Of a DNA stretch of 64,000 bases, positions 16,148-24,753 are shown in pieces; position 1 is the first letter of the stretch, and each line of letters opens with the position of its first letter. The DNA comes from Microbacterium sp. SMR1 (lineage in GTDB: Bacteria; Actinomycetota; Actinomycetes; Actinomycetales; Microbacteriaceae). The position numbers were made by a program, and so were the translations under genes. The stretch is from the NCBI RefSeq assembly GCF_003289625.1, contig NZ_QMBN01000002.1, forward strand, positions 766,610 through 830,609, in the 5' to 3' direction. The notes under the pieces were generated by a model. The model was given only the letters and a program-made list of their open reading frames with translations, was not told where the DNA came from and did no database searches.

Positions 16148-17427
16148 AGCGCAAGTTCGCAGCCGCGGCGGGGATGGCGGTCGTCGCCACCCTGTCGCTC
16201 GCCGCCTGCGGCGGGGGATCCGAGCCCGCCCAGACCGCCGACGGTCCCGTCACCCTGACCCTCTCGGGCTGGAGCCTCGACACGACGCCCGAGTTCCAGG
16301 TGCTCGCCGACGCCTTCCACGAGAAGAACCCCGACGTCACGGTCGAGCTCAAGCAGTACGACGCGGCGGAATACAACACGCTGGTCACCGCCGACCTCGC
16401 GGCCGGCGTCGGACCCGACATCATCACCCAGAAAGAGGTGAAGTTCGTCACGACGTTCCAGGAGGGCGGCCAGCTCATGGACGTCTCCGACGTCGAGCTG
16501 CCCGACGGCGTCGGCGGTGCCTCGTCGTACGAGGTCGACGGCACCGCCTACGGCGTGCCCTACCGCCAGGACCGCTGGGTGCTGTTCTACAACAAGGCGC
16601 TCTTCGACGCCGCGGGCCAGGAGTACCCCGACGGCTCGTGGACGTGGGAGGACTACGACGCGGCCGCCGAGGCGATCAACACCGCCGGCGTCGCGAAGGG
16701 TACCTACCAGCACCGCTGGCAGTCGACCGTGCAGGGCTTCGCCTCGGCGCAGGAGGACACCGACGTGCTCTCGGGCGACTACGGATACTTCGCCGACTAC
16801 TACGACCGCGTCCTCGCCCTGCAGGATGCCGGCGCCCAGGTCGACTTCAACACCTCGACGGCCAACCAGCTCACCTACCAGGGCGAGTTCGGCACGCAGA
16901 AGGCCGCCATGCTGCCGATGGGCACGTGGTACGTCGCGACCCTGATCTCGCAGCAGGCCTCGGGCGAGGCGAACGACTTCGAGTGGGGCATCGCGCCGAT
17001 CCCGCAGCTCGACTCGTCGACGACCGGCACGGACAGCACGCCGGTGACGTTCGGCGACCCGACGGGCTTCTCGATCAACGCCAACATCGACGGCGCCAAG
17101 GTGCAGGCGGCGAAGGACTTCCTCGCCTACGCCGCGAGCCTCGAGGCCGCCGAAGAGCTGGCGAAGATCGGCATCACCCCGGCCGCGTCGAACGACGCCG
17201 TGACCGAGGCGTACTTCGCCGTCGAGGGCGCGCCGACCGACGAGCTGTCGAAGTTCGCCTGGTCGACCGGCGACGTCCACCCCGAGAACCCGACGTCGAA
17301 CAAGACGGCGGCGATCCAGAACATCCTCAACGACATGCACAGCGCGATCCTGTCGGGCTCGACCCCGGTCGAGCGGGCCATCACCGAGGCCGAGGACCGT
17401 GTCGCCAACGAGGTCGGTCTCGACTGA
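16144..17427 (+). CDS. ABC transporter sugar-binding lipoprotein
   Basis: A 427-residue extracellular solute-binding protein (family 1, carbohydrate type). The signal peptide ends in the lipobox 'LSLAACGG' with Cys22 as the lipidation site. The mature domain shows 'VTLTLSGWSLDTTPEFQVLADAFHEKNPDVTVEL', 'GVGPDIITQKEVKFV', 'VPYRQDRWVLFYNKALFD' and 'GDPTGFSINANI'. It captures an oligosaccharide for the two permeases that follow. The ATG overlaps the DUF2264 stop and has AAAGGAG 7 bases upstream. Substrate is inferred to be an unsaturated uronide from the downstream catabolic genes. Confidence 0.95.
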   Translation: MKRKFAAAAGMAVVATLSLAACGGGSEPAQTADGPVTLTLSGWSLDTTPEFQVLADAFHEKNPDVTVELKQYDAAEYNTLVTADLAAGVGPDIITQKEVKFVTTFQEGGQLMDVSDVELPDGVGGASSYEVDGTAYGVPYRQDRWVLFYNKALFDAAGQEYPDGSWTWEDYDAAAEAINTAGVAKGTYQHRWQSTVQGFASAQEDTDVLSGDYGYFADYYDRVLALQDAGAQVDFNTSTANQLTYQGEFGTQKAAMLPMGTWYVATLISQQASGEANDFEWGIAPIPQLDSSTTGTDSTPVTFGDPTGFSINANIDGAKVQAAKDFLAYAASLEAAEELAKIGITPAASNDAVTEAYFAVEGAPTDELSKFAWSTGDVHPENPTSNKTAAIQNILNDMHSAILSGSTPVERAITEAEDRVANEVGLD

Positions 17428-17519
17428 TCCCGTGTGCCGTCGCCCCGCCGATGGCACCCCGCGGCCGGCGCGGCACCCCGCGCCGGCCGCATCCCCCGCC
17501 GTCCTCCCCAGGAGACACC

Positions 17520-18455
17520 ATGACCACCACCGCCGCCTCCCCGAAGGCGCGCCGCCCCGAGCCGGCGCAGCGCCGCAGGAGATCGAAGCTGACCCTGCGC
17601 AACACGCTGCTGGGCTGGAGCTTCATCCTGCCGAACTTCGTCGGCTTCGCCCTGCTGACGCTCGTGCCGGTCGTCACGCTCTTCTACATGTCGCTGACGA
17701 ACTGGAACATCTTCGGCACGGCCAACTGGGTGGGGCTCGACAACTTCGAGCGGCTGCTCGGCGACGGGAGCTTCCGCATCTCGTTCGTCAACACGCTCTA
17801 CTACGCCGCGCTGCACATCCCCCTGACGATCATCGCGTCGCTCGGACTCGCGCTGCTGCTGAACAACAAGCTGCGGGGCGTCGCGTTCTTCCGCACGGCG
17901 GCGTTCTTCCCGTACATCACCTCGATCGTCGCGATCGCGGTCGTGTGGAACCTGCTCTTCAGCCCCGAGTACGGCCCGATCAACGAGATCCTCCGCGCGG
18001 TCGGCATCGCCAACCCTCCCGGCTGGCTCACCTCGTCGGAGTGGGCGATGCCCGCCGTGGTCATCGTCAGCACATGGCGCGACATGGGCTACTACATGAT
18101 CCTCTTCCTCGCCGGGCTCCAGACCGTGCCGCGCGAGCTGTACGAAGCCGCCCGCATGGACGGCGCGAACGCGTGGGAGCGCTTCGTGAACGTCACGCTC
18201 CCGTGCCTGCGGCCGACGATGTTCTTCGTCACCGTCATGCTCACGATCAACTCGTTCAAGATCTTCGACCTGATCCTCGTCATGACCGAGGGCGGTCCGG
18301 GTCAGTCGACGCTCGTGATCTCGCAGTTCATCTACCGCAAGGGGTTCGAGGAGAACCAGTTCGGCTACGCATCCGCGGCCGCCGTGGCGCTCTTCTTCCT
18401 CTGCATCCTCGTGACCATCCTCCAGTTCATCTGGAACAAGCGGAGGAACGTCTGA
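17520..18455 (+). CDS. ABC sugar transporter permease (MalF-like)
   Basis: A 311-residue inner-membrane permease. It has a basic N-terminus, about six membrane segments (first 'LLGWSFILPNFVGFALLTLVPVV') and the EAA loop 'ELYEAARMDGANAWERFVNV' that docks on the ATPase. CAGGAGACACC precedes the ATG. It pairs with the next gene, whose ATG overlaps this stop in TGATG. No ATP-binding subunit is encoded in this window, so an ATPase shared from elsewhere (MsmK/UgpC type) is expected. Confidence 0.95.
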   Translation: MTTTAASPKARRPEPAQRRRRSKLTLRNTLLGWSFILPNFVGFALLTLVPVVTLFYMSLTNWNIFGTANWVGLDNFERLLGDGSFRISFVNTLYYAALHIPLTIIASLGLALLLNNKLRGVAFFRTAAFFPYITSIVAIAVVWNLLFSPEYGPINEILRAVGIANPPGWLTSSEWAMPAVVIVSTWRDMGYYMILFLAGLQTVPRELYEAARMDGANAWERFVNVTLPCLRPTMFFVTVMLTINSFKIFDLILVMTEGGPGQSTLVISQFIYRKGFEENQFGYASAAAVALFFLCILVTILQFIWNKRRNV

Positions 18456-19375
18456 TGACGAATCTTCTCGTACCTCAGGACGACCGCCGTGCGCTGCGCA
18501 AGATCGCGGCCGACGGCCTGCCCGAGGGCCACCGCCCCGACACCGTTTCGCCGTTGCGCCGCATCGGACGCATCGCCGGCTACATCGCGCTGATCATCGC
18601 CGCGGCGGCGCTGCTGCTGCCGTTCTTCTGGATGATCATGAGCTCGCTCAAGACGGCCAACGAGGTCTTCTCGGTGCCGATCCAGTGGATCCCCGAGGTG
18701 TTCGTCTGGCAGAACTACGTCGACATCTGGAACCAGTCGGGGATGCTGACCTGGATCCGCAACACGCTCGTGCTCGCCGTCGTCGTCACCTTCCTGCAGG
18801 TGCTGACCGGCTCGTTCGCGGCCTACGGCTTCGCCCGCATCCGCTTCCCCGGACGCGACGTGCTCTTCCTCGCCTACATCGGCACGATCGCGGTGCCGTG
18901 GCAGTCGTACATGATCCCGCAGTTCATCCTGCTGTCGAACGTCAAGGTCTCGAACACGCTATGGGCCATCATCCTCATCCAGGCGTTCGGCGCCTTCGGG
19001 GTGTTCCTCATGAAGCAGTTCTACGAGACCATCCCCGAGGAGCTGTCCGAGGCCGCGCGCCTCGACGGCCTGAGCGAGTACGGCATCTGGCGCCGCATCA
19101 TGCTGCCGCTGTCGGTGCCGGCGCTCGCGAGCCTCACGCTCCTGACGTTCGTGAACACCTGGAACGACTACCTCGGTCCGCTCATCTACCTGCGTAACCC
19201 CGACCTGTGGACCATCCAGCTCGGGCTGAAGAGCTTCGTGAGCAACCTCTACGACACCAACTACGCCCTGCTGTTCGCGGGACTCGTCATCTCGGTGGTG
19301 CCGATCGCGATCATCTTCCTCGTCGGTCAGAAGTACTTCGTCGAGGGCATCGCGACGAGCGGGATGAAGGGCTGA
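18455..19375 (+). CDS. ABC sugar transporter permease (MalG-like)
   Basis: A 306-residue partner permease with six predicted membrane segments starting 'IAGYIALIIAAAALLLPFFWMIMSSLKTANEVF', the usual opening of MalG-type subunits. Its EAA loop is 'ELSEAARLDGLSEYGIWRRI', followed by 'LPLSVPALASLTLLTFVNTWNDYLGPLIYL'. The C-terminus 'GQKYFVEGIATSGMKG' is typical of the family. GGAGGAAC precedes the ATG. It completes the membrane core of the uronide importer. Confidence 0.95.
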   Translation: MTNLLVPQDDRRALRKIAADGLPEGHRPDTVSPLRRIGRIAGYIALIIAAAALLLPFFWMIMSSLKTANEVFSVPIQWIPEVFVWQNYVDIWNQSGMLTWIRNTLVLAVVVTFLQVLTGSFAAYGFARIRFPGRDVLFLAYIGTIAVPWQSYMIPQFILLSNVKVSNTLWAIILIQAFGAFGVFLMKQFYETIPEELSEAARLDGLSEYGIWRRIMLPLSVPALASLTLLTFVNTWNDYLGPLIYLRNPDLWTIQLGLKSFVSNLYDTNYALLFAGLVISVVPIAIIFLVGQKYFVEGIATSGMKG

Positions 19376-19379
19376 GGCC

Positions 19380-20051
19380 GTGAAGCGCATCTCGCACAAC
19401 ACGTACGCGACCGTCTTCGGCGTCGTCTACCTCGGGCTCATGACGAACCTGCTGCTGCTCGCCTCGTGTCTGCCGCTCGTCGTGCTGCTGGTGATCACCG
19501 ACCCGGCACGGTCGTGGCCAATGCTGGCCGTCGTCGCGCCGCTGTGCGCACCGGGCATCACGGCGGCGTTCGCGACGTTCCGCGCTCACGGCGAGGGCGA
19601 GAACCAGGTCGTCCGCGTGTTCGTCCGCAGCTGGAAGTGCTCGTGGCGGAAGGCCCTTGCACTGGGAGCGGTCGTCGTGGCCGCCCTCGTCGTCGTACTC
19701 GTGGACGTCCGCTTCTTCGCGCCGCTGCAGGCGGGCGTCGCCGTCGTTCCCCTGCTCGGCGTGCTGACCGTCCTCCTGCTCGCGACGGGGCTCGTGGCAC
19801 TCGCTGCGCTCGCCGAAGAGCCCGACGCCTCGCTGCGCTCGATCGCGCGGGCAGCGCTGCTGCTGAGCGTCCGCCGGTGGTGGCTGAGCCTCGTGTCGCT
19901 CGCGGTCATCGCGCTGCAGGTGGGCCTGTTCGTCTCGATGCCGGCCATCGCGATCGGTCTCACCTCGGCGCCGGCGCTCTACCTCGCCTGGGCCAACGCC
20001 CGCTACATCCTCCGTCCGGCGCTCGGCGATCCCGAGCCCCAGACCGTCTGA
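19380..20051 (+). CDS. DUF624 (YesL-like) membrane protein
   Basis: A 223-residue polytopic membrane protein. It begins 'NTYATVFGVVYLGLMTNLLLLASCLPLVVLLVITDP' and has about five hydrophobic segments, with 'APGITAAFATFRAHGEGENQVVRVFVRSWKCSWRKAL' between the second and third. This matches the DUF624/YesL family, which repeatedly accompanies sugar ABC importers such as the rhamnogalacturonan yes operon of Bacillus. The molecular role is not settled. The GTG lies 4 bases after the permease stop. Confidence 0.85.
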   Translation: MKRISHNTYATVFGVVYLGLMTNLLLLASCLPLVVLLVITDPARSWPMLAVVAPLCAPGITAAFATFRAHGEGENQVVRVFVRSWKCSWRKALALGAVVVAALVVVLVDVRFFAPLQAGVAVVPLLGVLTVLLLATGLVALAALAEEPDASLRSIARAALLLSVRRWWLSLVSLAVIALQVGLFVSMPAIAIGLTSAPALYLAWANARYILRPALGDPEPQTV

Positions 20052-20072
20052 ACCCCGAAGGAACCCCTCGAC

Positions 20073-21269
20073 ATGACATCCCTCCCCGGAACCCGCCTCG
20101 GCGCGCCCGCGATCGAGGCGGCGATCGGCGCCGTCCTCACCACGCTGCGCCGCAACATCGAGACGTTCGGGCTGCGCTACCCCGACGACACGACGCGCGA
20201 CGACCGGTACCCGATCCGCCCCGCGGCAGGTGAGTTCCCCCCGGGCGCCAATCGCGGCTGGACGACCAGTTTCTGGCCGGGGATGATGTGGATCGCGTGG
20301 GAGATCACGGGCGACGCCTTCTTCCGCGACGCCGGGCTGGCCCATGCGGCGGACTTCGCACGCCGTATCCGCGACGAGGACGACCTCGACACGCACGACC
20401 TCGGGTTCCTCTACAGCCTCGCCTCCGTCGCGCCCTCGCGGCTCCTCGGCGACGAGGACGCCCGCCAGACCGCCCTGTCGGCCGCCGATCACCTCATGCG
20501 CCGCTTCCTCGAACCCGCCGGCATCATCCAAGCGTGGGGAGATCTCTCCGACCCCGCGCAGCGCGGACGCACGATCGTCGACAGCCTCATGAACATGCCC
20601 CTGCTCACCTGGGCGGGCGAGCAGACCGGCGAAGAGCGCTTCGACGACGCGGTGCGACGGCACACGACGCAGCTGCGCACGCACATCCTGCGCGATGACG
20701 ACACGACCTTCCACACCTTCTACTGGGACCCCGAGACCGGGGAGCCCCTGCGCGGCGCGACCGAGCAGGGCGCGTTCGACGACTCGTGCTGGGCGCGCGG
20801 CCAGGCGTGGGGCATCTACGGCTTCGCGATGAACCACCGCGCGACCGGCGACCCGGCGCTGCTCGACGCGTCGCGTCGCTGTGCCGAGCGCTTCCTCTCG
20901 CACCTCCCGAGCGACCGGGTGCCGTTCTGGGACATGGTCTATACCGACGGCGCCGACGCGCCCCGCGACAGCTCGTCGGCCGCGATCGCGGTATCGGGGC
21001 TGTTCGAGCTCGCCGGTGTGCTCGACGAGGGGGCGGACGCCGACCCCGATGCCGCCTCCCGCTACCGGGCGGCGGGTCACGAGATCCTCGCGTCGCTCAT
21101 CGAGAATTACACGCCCGAAAGCCCCGAGGCCGCCGACGCGGTGCTCCTGCACAGCGTCTACGACCTGCCGAAGTCGGTCGGCGTCGACGAGGGCACCCTG
21201 TGGGGCGACTACTTCTACCTCGAGGCTCTCGTGCGCGCCGCGCGCCCCGACTGGAAGCCGTACTGGTGA
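20073..21269 (+). CDS. GH88-type unsaturated glucuronyl hydrolase
   Basis: A 398-residue (alpha/alpha)6-barrel enzyme of family GH88. It removes the 4,5-unsaturated uronic acid left at the non-reducing end of oligosaccharides by polysaccharide lyases. D109 in 'DTHDLGFLYS' and D170 in 'TIVDSLMNMPLL' correspond to the two catalytic Asp of Bacillus UGL (D88 and D149), with the same spacing of 61 residues. 'DDSCWARGQAWGIYGFAMNH' is also diagnostic. There is no signal peptide, so it is cytoplasmic. AAGGAACCCCTCGAC precedes the ATG. It links the importer to KduI/KduD/KdgK/Eda. Confidence 0.94.
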   Translation: MTSLPGTRLGAPAIEAAIGAVLTTLRRNIETFGLRYPDDTTRDDRYPIRPAAGEFPPGANRGWTTSFWPGMMWIAWEITGDAFFRDAGLAHAADFARRIRDEDDLDTHDLGFLYSLASVAPSRLLGDEDARQTALSAADHLMRRFLEPAGIIQAWGDLSDPAQRGRTIVDSLMNMPLLTWAGEQTGEERFDDAVRRHTTQLRTHILRDDDTTFHTFYWDPETGEPLRGATEQGAFDDSCWARGQAWGIYGFAMNHRATGDPALLDASRRCAERFLSHLPSDRVPFWDMVYTDGADAPRDSSSAAIAVSGLFELAGVLDEGADADPDAASRYRAAGHEILASLIENYTPESPEAADAVLLHSVYDLPKSVGVDEGTLWGDYFYLEALVRAARPDWKPYW

Positions 21270-22138
21270 GGCTCGTCCGTTACCGCGCTGTCCGCGCGGC
21301 CGATGCCGAGGGGACCGTCCGGTCGGGCGTCGTCGTGACGGTCGGCGGCGTCGACCGCGTCGTCGACCTCGGACCCGCGGCGCTGACCGACCTGCTCGCC
21401 GCCGACCGCGACGCGCTCGACCGTGCGGCAGCGCGTGCGGATGTCGCCGACTCCGCGCTGTCGTCGGTGCGACTCGAGGCGCCCGTGCGCCCGGGAAAGA
21501 TCCTCTGCCTCGGCTACAACTACCGCGGGCATGTGCCCGACGGCGTCGACCCGACCGCCGACGACCCCGCGTTCCCCGACGTCTTCGTGAAGACTCCCAA
21601 CACTCTCGGCGGGCCGGCCGACCCCGTCGTGGTGCCCGCGGTCGCGGACGACGTCGACTACGAAGGCGAGGTCGCCGTGGTCATCGGGCGGCGGGCGAAG
21701 GATGTCGACGAGGCGACGGCGCTGGCGTACGTCGCCGGTTACACGATCCTCAACGACGTCTCCGACCGTTCGTGGCAGCGGCGGCAGAGCCAGTGGGCGA
21801 TGGGCAAGTGCTTCGACGGCTTCGCGCCGCTCGGGCCGTGGCTCGTCACACCCGACGAGGCGGGCGACCCGCAGGACATGCTCGTCGAGGTCGTCCGCGA
21901 GGGCCTCGTGACCGTCTCGCAGTCCACCGCCACCACGATCTTCTCGGTCGCGCGCGTCGTGTCGTACCTCAGCAGCGTCATGACGCTCGAACCCGGCGAC
22001 GTCATCTCGACCGGCACCCCGCAGAAACTGCCCGACGCGCAGACCGCCCATCGCCCGCTGCGTCCCGGCGACGCGGTCACCGTGCGCATCGAGCGTCTCG
22101 GCGAACTGACCACCACCTTCATCGGAGGCCCCGCATGA
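21266..22138 (+). CDS. Fumarylacetoacetate hydrolase (FAH) family protein
   Basis: A 290-residue FAH-fold protein. The C-terminal catalytic domain starts 'RPGKILCLGYNYRGHVPD' and has the metal-binding 'DYEGEVAVVIG', then 'GYTILNDVSDRSWQRRQSQWAMGKCFDGFAPLGPWLVT' and 'LEPGDVISTGTPQKL'. The family hydrolyses or decarboxylates acylpyruvates, and includes the 2,4-diketo-3-deoxy-L-fuconate hydrolase of non-phosphorylating sugar pathways. The GTG overlaps the GH88 stop and its own stop overlaps KduD, so it belongs to the pathway. KDG metabolism through KdgK and Eda does not require such an enzyme, which makes its role an open question. Confidence 0.88.
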   Translation: MRLVRYRAVRAADAEGTVRSGVVVTVGGVDRVVDLGPAALTDLLAADRDALDRAAARADVADSALSSVRLEAPVRPGKILCLGYNYRGHVPDGVDPTADDPAFPDVFVKTPNTLGGPADPVVVPAVADDVDYEGEVAVVIGRRAKDVDEATALAYVAGYTILNDVSDRSWQRRQSQWAMGKCFDGFAPLGPWLVTPDEAGDPQDMLVEVVREGLVTVSQSTATTIFSVARVVSYLSSVMTLEPGDVISTGTPQKLPDAQTAHRPLRPGDAVTVRIERLGELTTTFIGGPA

Positions 22139-22899
22139 TCCTCGACTCCTTCCGGCTGGACGGCCGCGTCGCCCTCGTCACCGGTTCCACCCGCGGCCTC
22201 GGCCAGGGCGCCGCCGTCGCTCTCGCCGAGGCAGGCGCAGATGTCGTGCTGCTCGACCGCGGTGACGCCGCCGAGACGGCGGCGGCGATCGCCGCCGCCG
22301 GACGCCGCGCCCACCGCATCCGCCTCGACCTCGGCACTGCCACGCCCGAGCAGCTCGCCGACGCGGTCGCGGAGACGGTCGCCGAACTCGGCGGCATCGA
22401 CATCCTCGTCAACAACGCCGGCATCATCCGCCGCGCCGCCGCCGCCCAGCACCCGGCCACCGACTGGGACGACGTCCTCGCCGTCAACCTCGACGCCGTC
22501 TTCCACCTGTCGCAAGCCGCAGGACGCCGCATGATCGCGCAGGGGTCGGGACGCATCATCAACGTCGCCTCGATGCTGTCGTTCCAGGGCGGCATCCTCG
22601 TGCCCGGCTACGCGGCGTCGAAGCACGCCGTCGCGGGCCTGACCAAGGCGCTCGCGAACGAGTGGGCCGCGTCGGGCGTGACCGTCAACGCGGTCGCGCC
22701 CGGGTACATGGCGACCGACAACACCGCGCCGATCCGGGCCGATGCCGACCGCGAGGCGTCGATCCTCGCCCGCATCCCCGCGGGCCGCTGGGGTACGCCG
22801 GGCGACCTGCAGGGCGCGTTCGTCTTCCTCGCCTCGGATGCCGCGGCCTACGTCACCGGCGCGATCGTGCCGGTCGACGGCGGCTGGCTCGTCCGCTGA
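22135..22899 (+). CDS. kduD: 2-dehydro-3-deoxy-D-gluconate 5-dehydrogenase (SDR)
   Basis: A 254-residue short-chain dehydrogenase, matching the 253-residue norm of KduD. The opening 'FRLDGRVALVTGSTRGLGQGAAVALAEAGADVVLLDR' holds the nucleotide motif TGxxxGxG. 'LVNNAGIIRRAAA', 'YAASKHAVAGLTKALANEW' (catalytic Tyr and Lys) and 'VNAVAPGYMATDNTAPIRAD' are typical of KduD. It reduces 2,5-diketo-3-deoxygluconate to KDG with NADH. The ATG overlaps the preceding stop, and KduI follows after 64 bases. Confidence 0.92.
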   Translation: MILDSFRLDGRVALVTGSTRGLGQGAAVALAEAGADVVLLDRGDAAETAAAIAAAGRRAHRIRLDLGTATPEQLADAVAETVAELGGIDILVNNAGIIRRAAAAQHPATDWDDVLAVNLDAVFHLSQAAGRRMIAQGSGRIINVASMLSFQGGILVPGYAASKHAVAGLTKALANEWAASGVTVNAVAPGYMATDNTAPIRADADREASILARIPAGRWGTPGDLQGAFVFLASDAAAYVTGAIVPVDGGWLVR

Positions 22900-22963
22900 T
22901 CCGATCCCCGTTCCACCCCGCTTCACCGCCGGCATCCGCCGACCCACCCCAGAAGGGAACCCC

Positions 22964-23812
22964 ATGCAGCAGCGTTACGCGACCAACCCCGCGCAGATCC
23001 CCGGCATGACCACCGCCGACCTGCGCGAGAAGTACCTCGTGCCCGAGGTGTTCGTGTCGGGAGAGATCACCGTGGTCTACACCCACCACGACCGCATCGT
23101 CCTCGGCGGCGCCGTGCCGGCCGGGCGCGAGCTGGTGCTTCCGGGCTACCCGGAGATCCGCAGCGACTACTTTCTCGAGCACCGCGAGGTGGGCATCATC
23201 AACGTCGGTGGCACCGGCACGGTGACCGCCGACGGCGAGGTCTACACGCTCGTGAAAGGTGCGTGCCTGTACCTGGGCCGCGGCATCCGCGAGGTCGTCT
23301 TCGCCGACGCGGGCGAGAGCGAGGAAAGCGACGCCTCGACCGGCGCGCAGTTCTACCTGTTCTCGGCGCCCGCGCACACGTCCCATCCGGCCGCGCTCGT
23401 GTCGCCGGGCGAGGGGACGGTGCGCGAGCTCGGCGACCAGGTGACAAGCAACCGCCGCACGCTCAATCAGTACATCCACGAGAACGGCGTGAAGAGCTGC
23501 CAGATCGTCATGGGTGTGACGACGCTGCACGAGGGCTCGATGTGGAACACGATGCCCGCCCATACCCATGACCGTCGCACCGAGTGCTACCTGTACTTCG
23601 ACGTCCCCGAGGACGCCCGCGTCATCCACCTGCTCGGTGAGCGCCAGGAGACCCGGCACCTCGTCGTCGCCGACCGCCAGGCGATCATCTCGCCGAGCTG
23701 GTCGCTGCACTCGGGTGTCGGGACCGCCGCCTACTCGTTCATCTGGGCGATGGCGGGCGAGAACCAGGCGTTCGACGACATGGATGCCGCACCCGTCACG
23801 ACCCTGAAGTGA
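22964..23812 (+). CDS. kduI: 5-dehydro-4-deoxy-D-glucuronate isomerase
   Basis: A 282-residue cupin-fold enzyme (E. coli KduI 278). It converts the open-chain 4-deoxy-L-threo-5-hexosulose uronate, released by GH88, to 2,5-diketo-3-deoxygluconate. Diagnostic segments are 'RYATNPAQIPGMTTADLREKYLVPEVFVSGEI', 'RSDYFLEHREVGIINVGG', 'CQIVMGVTTLHEGSMWNTMPAHTHDRRTECYLYFD' (metal-binding His, His and Glu) and 'SWSLHSGVGTAAYSFIWAMAGEN'. AGAAGGGAACCCC precedes the ATG. Confidence 0.96.
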   Translation: MQQRYATNPAQIPGMTTADLREKYLVPEVFVSGEITVVYTHHDRIVLGGAVPAGRELVLPGYPEIRSDYFLEHREVGIINVGGTGTVTADGEVYTLVKGACLYLGRGIREVVFADAGESEESDASTGAQFYLFSAPAHTSHPAALVSPGEGTVRELGDQVTSNRRTLNQYIHENGVKSCQIVMGVTTLHEGSMWNTMPAHTHDRRTECYLYFDVPEDARVIHLLGERQETRHLVVADRQAIISPSWSLHSGVGTAAYSFIWAMAGENQAFDDMDAAPVTTLK

Positions 23813-24753
23813 GGGCTCAGGTGGGCGGCGTGCTGCTGACGGCGGGCGAGACCATGGCGATGGTCGCGCCCGCTGCGGCGGAGCGCCTCGAGCATGCCGA
23901 GGTGTTCCGCATCGACGCCGGGGGAGCGGAGTCGAATGTCGCCGCGCACGCGGCCGCGCTCGGTCAGCCCGCCGCGTGGTTCTCCCGCGTCGGCGACGAT
24001 GCCCTCGGTCGACGGGTCCTGTCGCGGGTCGGTGCCCGCGGAGTCGACGTCTCGCAGGTCGTCATCGACGCCGCTTACCCGACCGGCCTCTACCTGAAGG
24101 ACCCCGGTCACGGCGTCGCGTACTACCGGGCGGGGTCGGCGGCCGCGCACCTCTCGGAGACCGACGCCGACGCTCTGTCGTGGGACGGCGTCGCGCTGCT
24201 GCACGTCTCGGGCATCACGGCCGCACTCGGCGGCACGGCGCCGGCGTTCCTCGACCGAGTCGTCGACCGGGCACGGGCGGCCGGCGTGCTCGTGAGCGTC
24301 GACGTGAACCACCGCGCGCCGCTGTGGCCCGTCGCCGCGGCAGCGGCGCCCCTCCTCGCGCTCGCACGCCGAGCCGACATCGTCTTCGTCGGCCGCGACG
24401 AGGCCGAGGCCCTCTGGGGTGCCGCGACGGCCGATGACGCGCGAGCGCTGCTCGCGGCGGTGCCGCAGCTGGTAGTCAAGGACGGCGCGGTGGGCGCGAC
24501 GCTCTTCGCCGGCGGCGAGCGGGTGTTCGAGCCCGCCCTCCTCGTCGACGTCGTCGAGCCGGTCGGAGCCGGCGACGCCTTCGCCGGGGGCTGCCTGGCG
24601 GCCCTTCTCGCCGGAGCGCCGGCATCCGAGCGACTGCGTTCGGGTCACTCCCGCGCCGCGCTGACGATGGCGACGACCGGCGATTTCCCCGATGGCGTCA
24701 CCGCCACTGCTGCCTCCACCCCAGCCGCGTTCTCCGAAAGGAACCCGTCATGA
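23809..24753 (+). CDS. kdgK: PfkB-family kinase, probable 2-keto-3-deoxygluconate kinase
   Basis: A 314-residue PfkB sugar kinase. The N-terminal sugar-binding part is 'LLTAGETMAMVAPAAAERLEH' with 'IDAGGAESNVAAHAAALGQPAAWFSRVGDDALGRRVL'. The C-terminal 'VVEPVGAGDAFAGGCLAALLAG' holds the anion hole and the catalytic Asp. It phosphorylates KDG to KDPG with ATP. GTG overlaps the KduI stop (GTGA) and the stop overlaps the aldolase ATG. The family alone does not fix the substrate, but the position between KduI and KDPG aldolase makes KDG very likely. Confidence 0.9.
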   Translation: MRAQVGGVLLTAGETMAMVAPAAAERLEHAEVFRIDAGGAESNVAAHAAALGQPAAWFSRVGDDALGRRVLSRVGARGVDVSQVVIDAAYPTGLYLKDPGHGVAYYRAGSAAAHLSETDADALSWDGVALLHVSGITAALGGTAPAFLDRVVDRARAAGVLVSVDVNHRAPLWPVAAAAAPLLALARRADIVFVGRDEAEALWGAATADDARALLAAVPQLVVKDGAVGATLFAGGERVFEPALLVDVVEPVGAGDAFAGGCLAALLAGAPASERLRSGHSRAALTMATTGDFPDGVTATAASTPAAFSERNPS

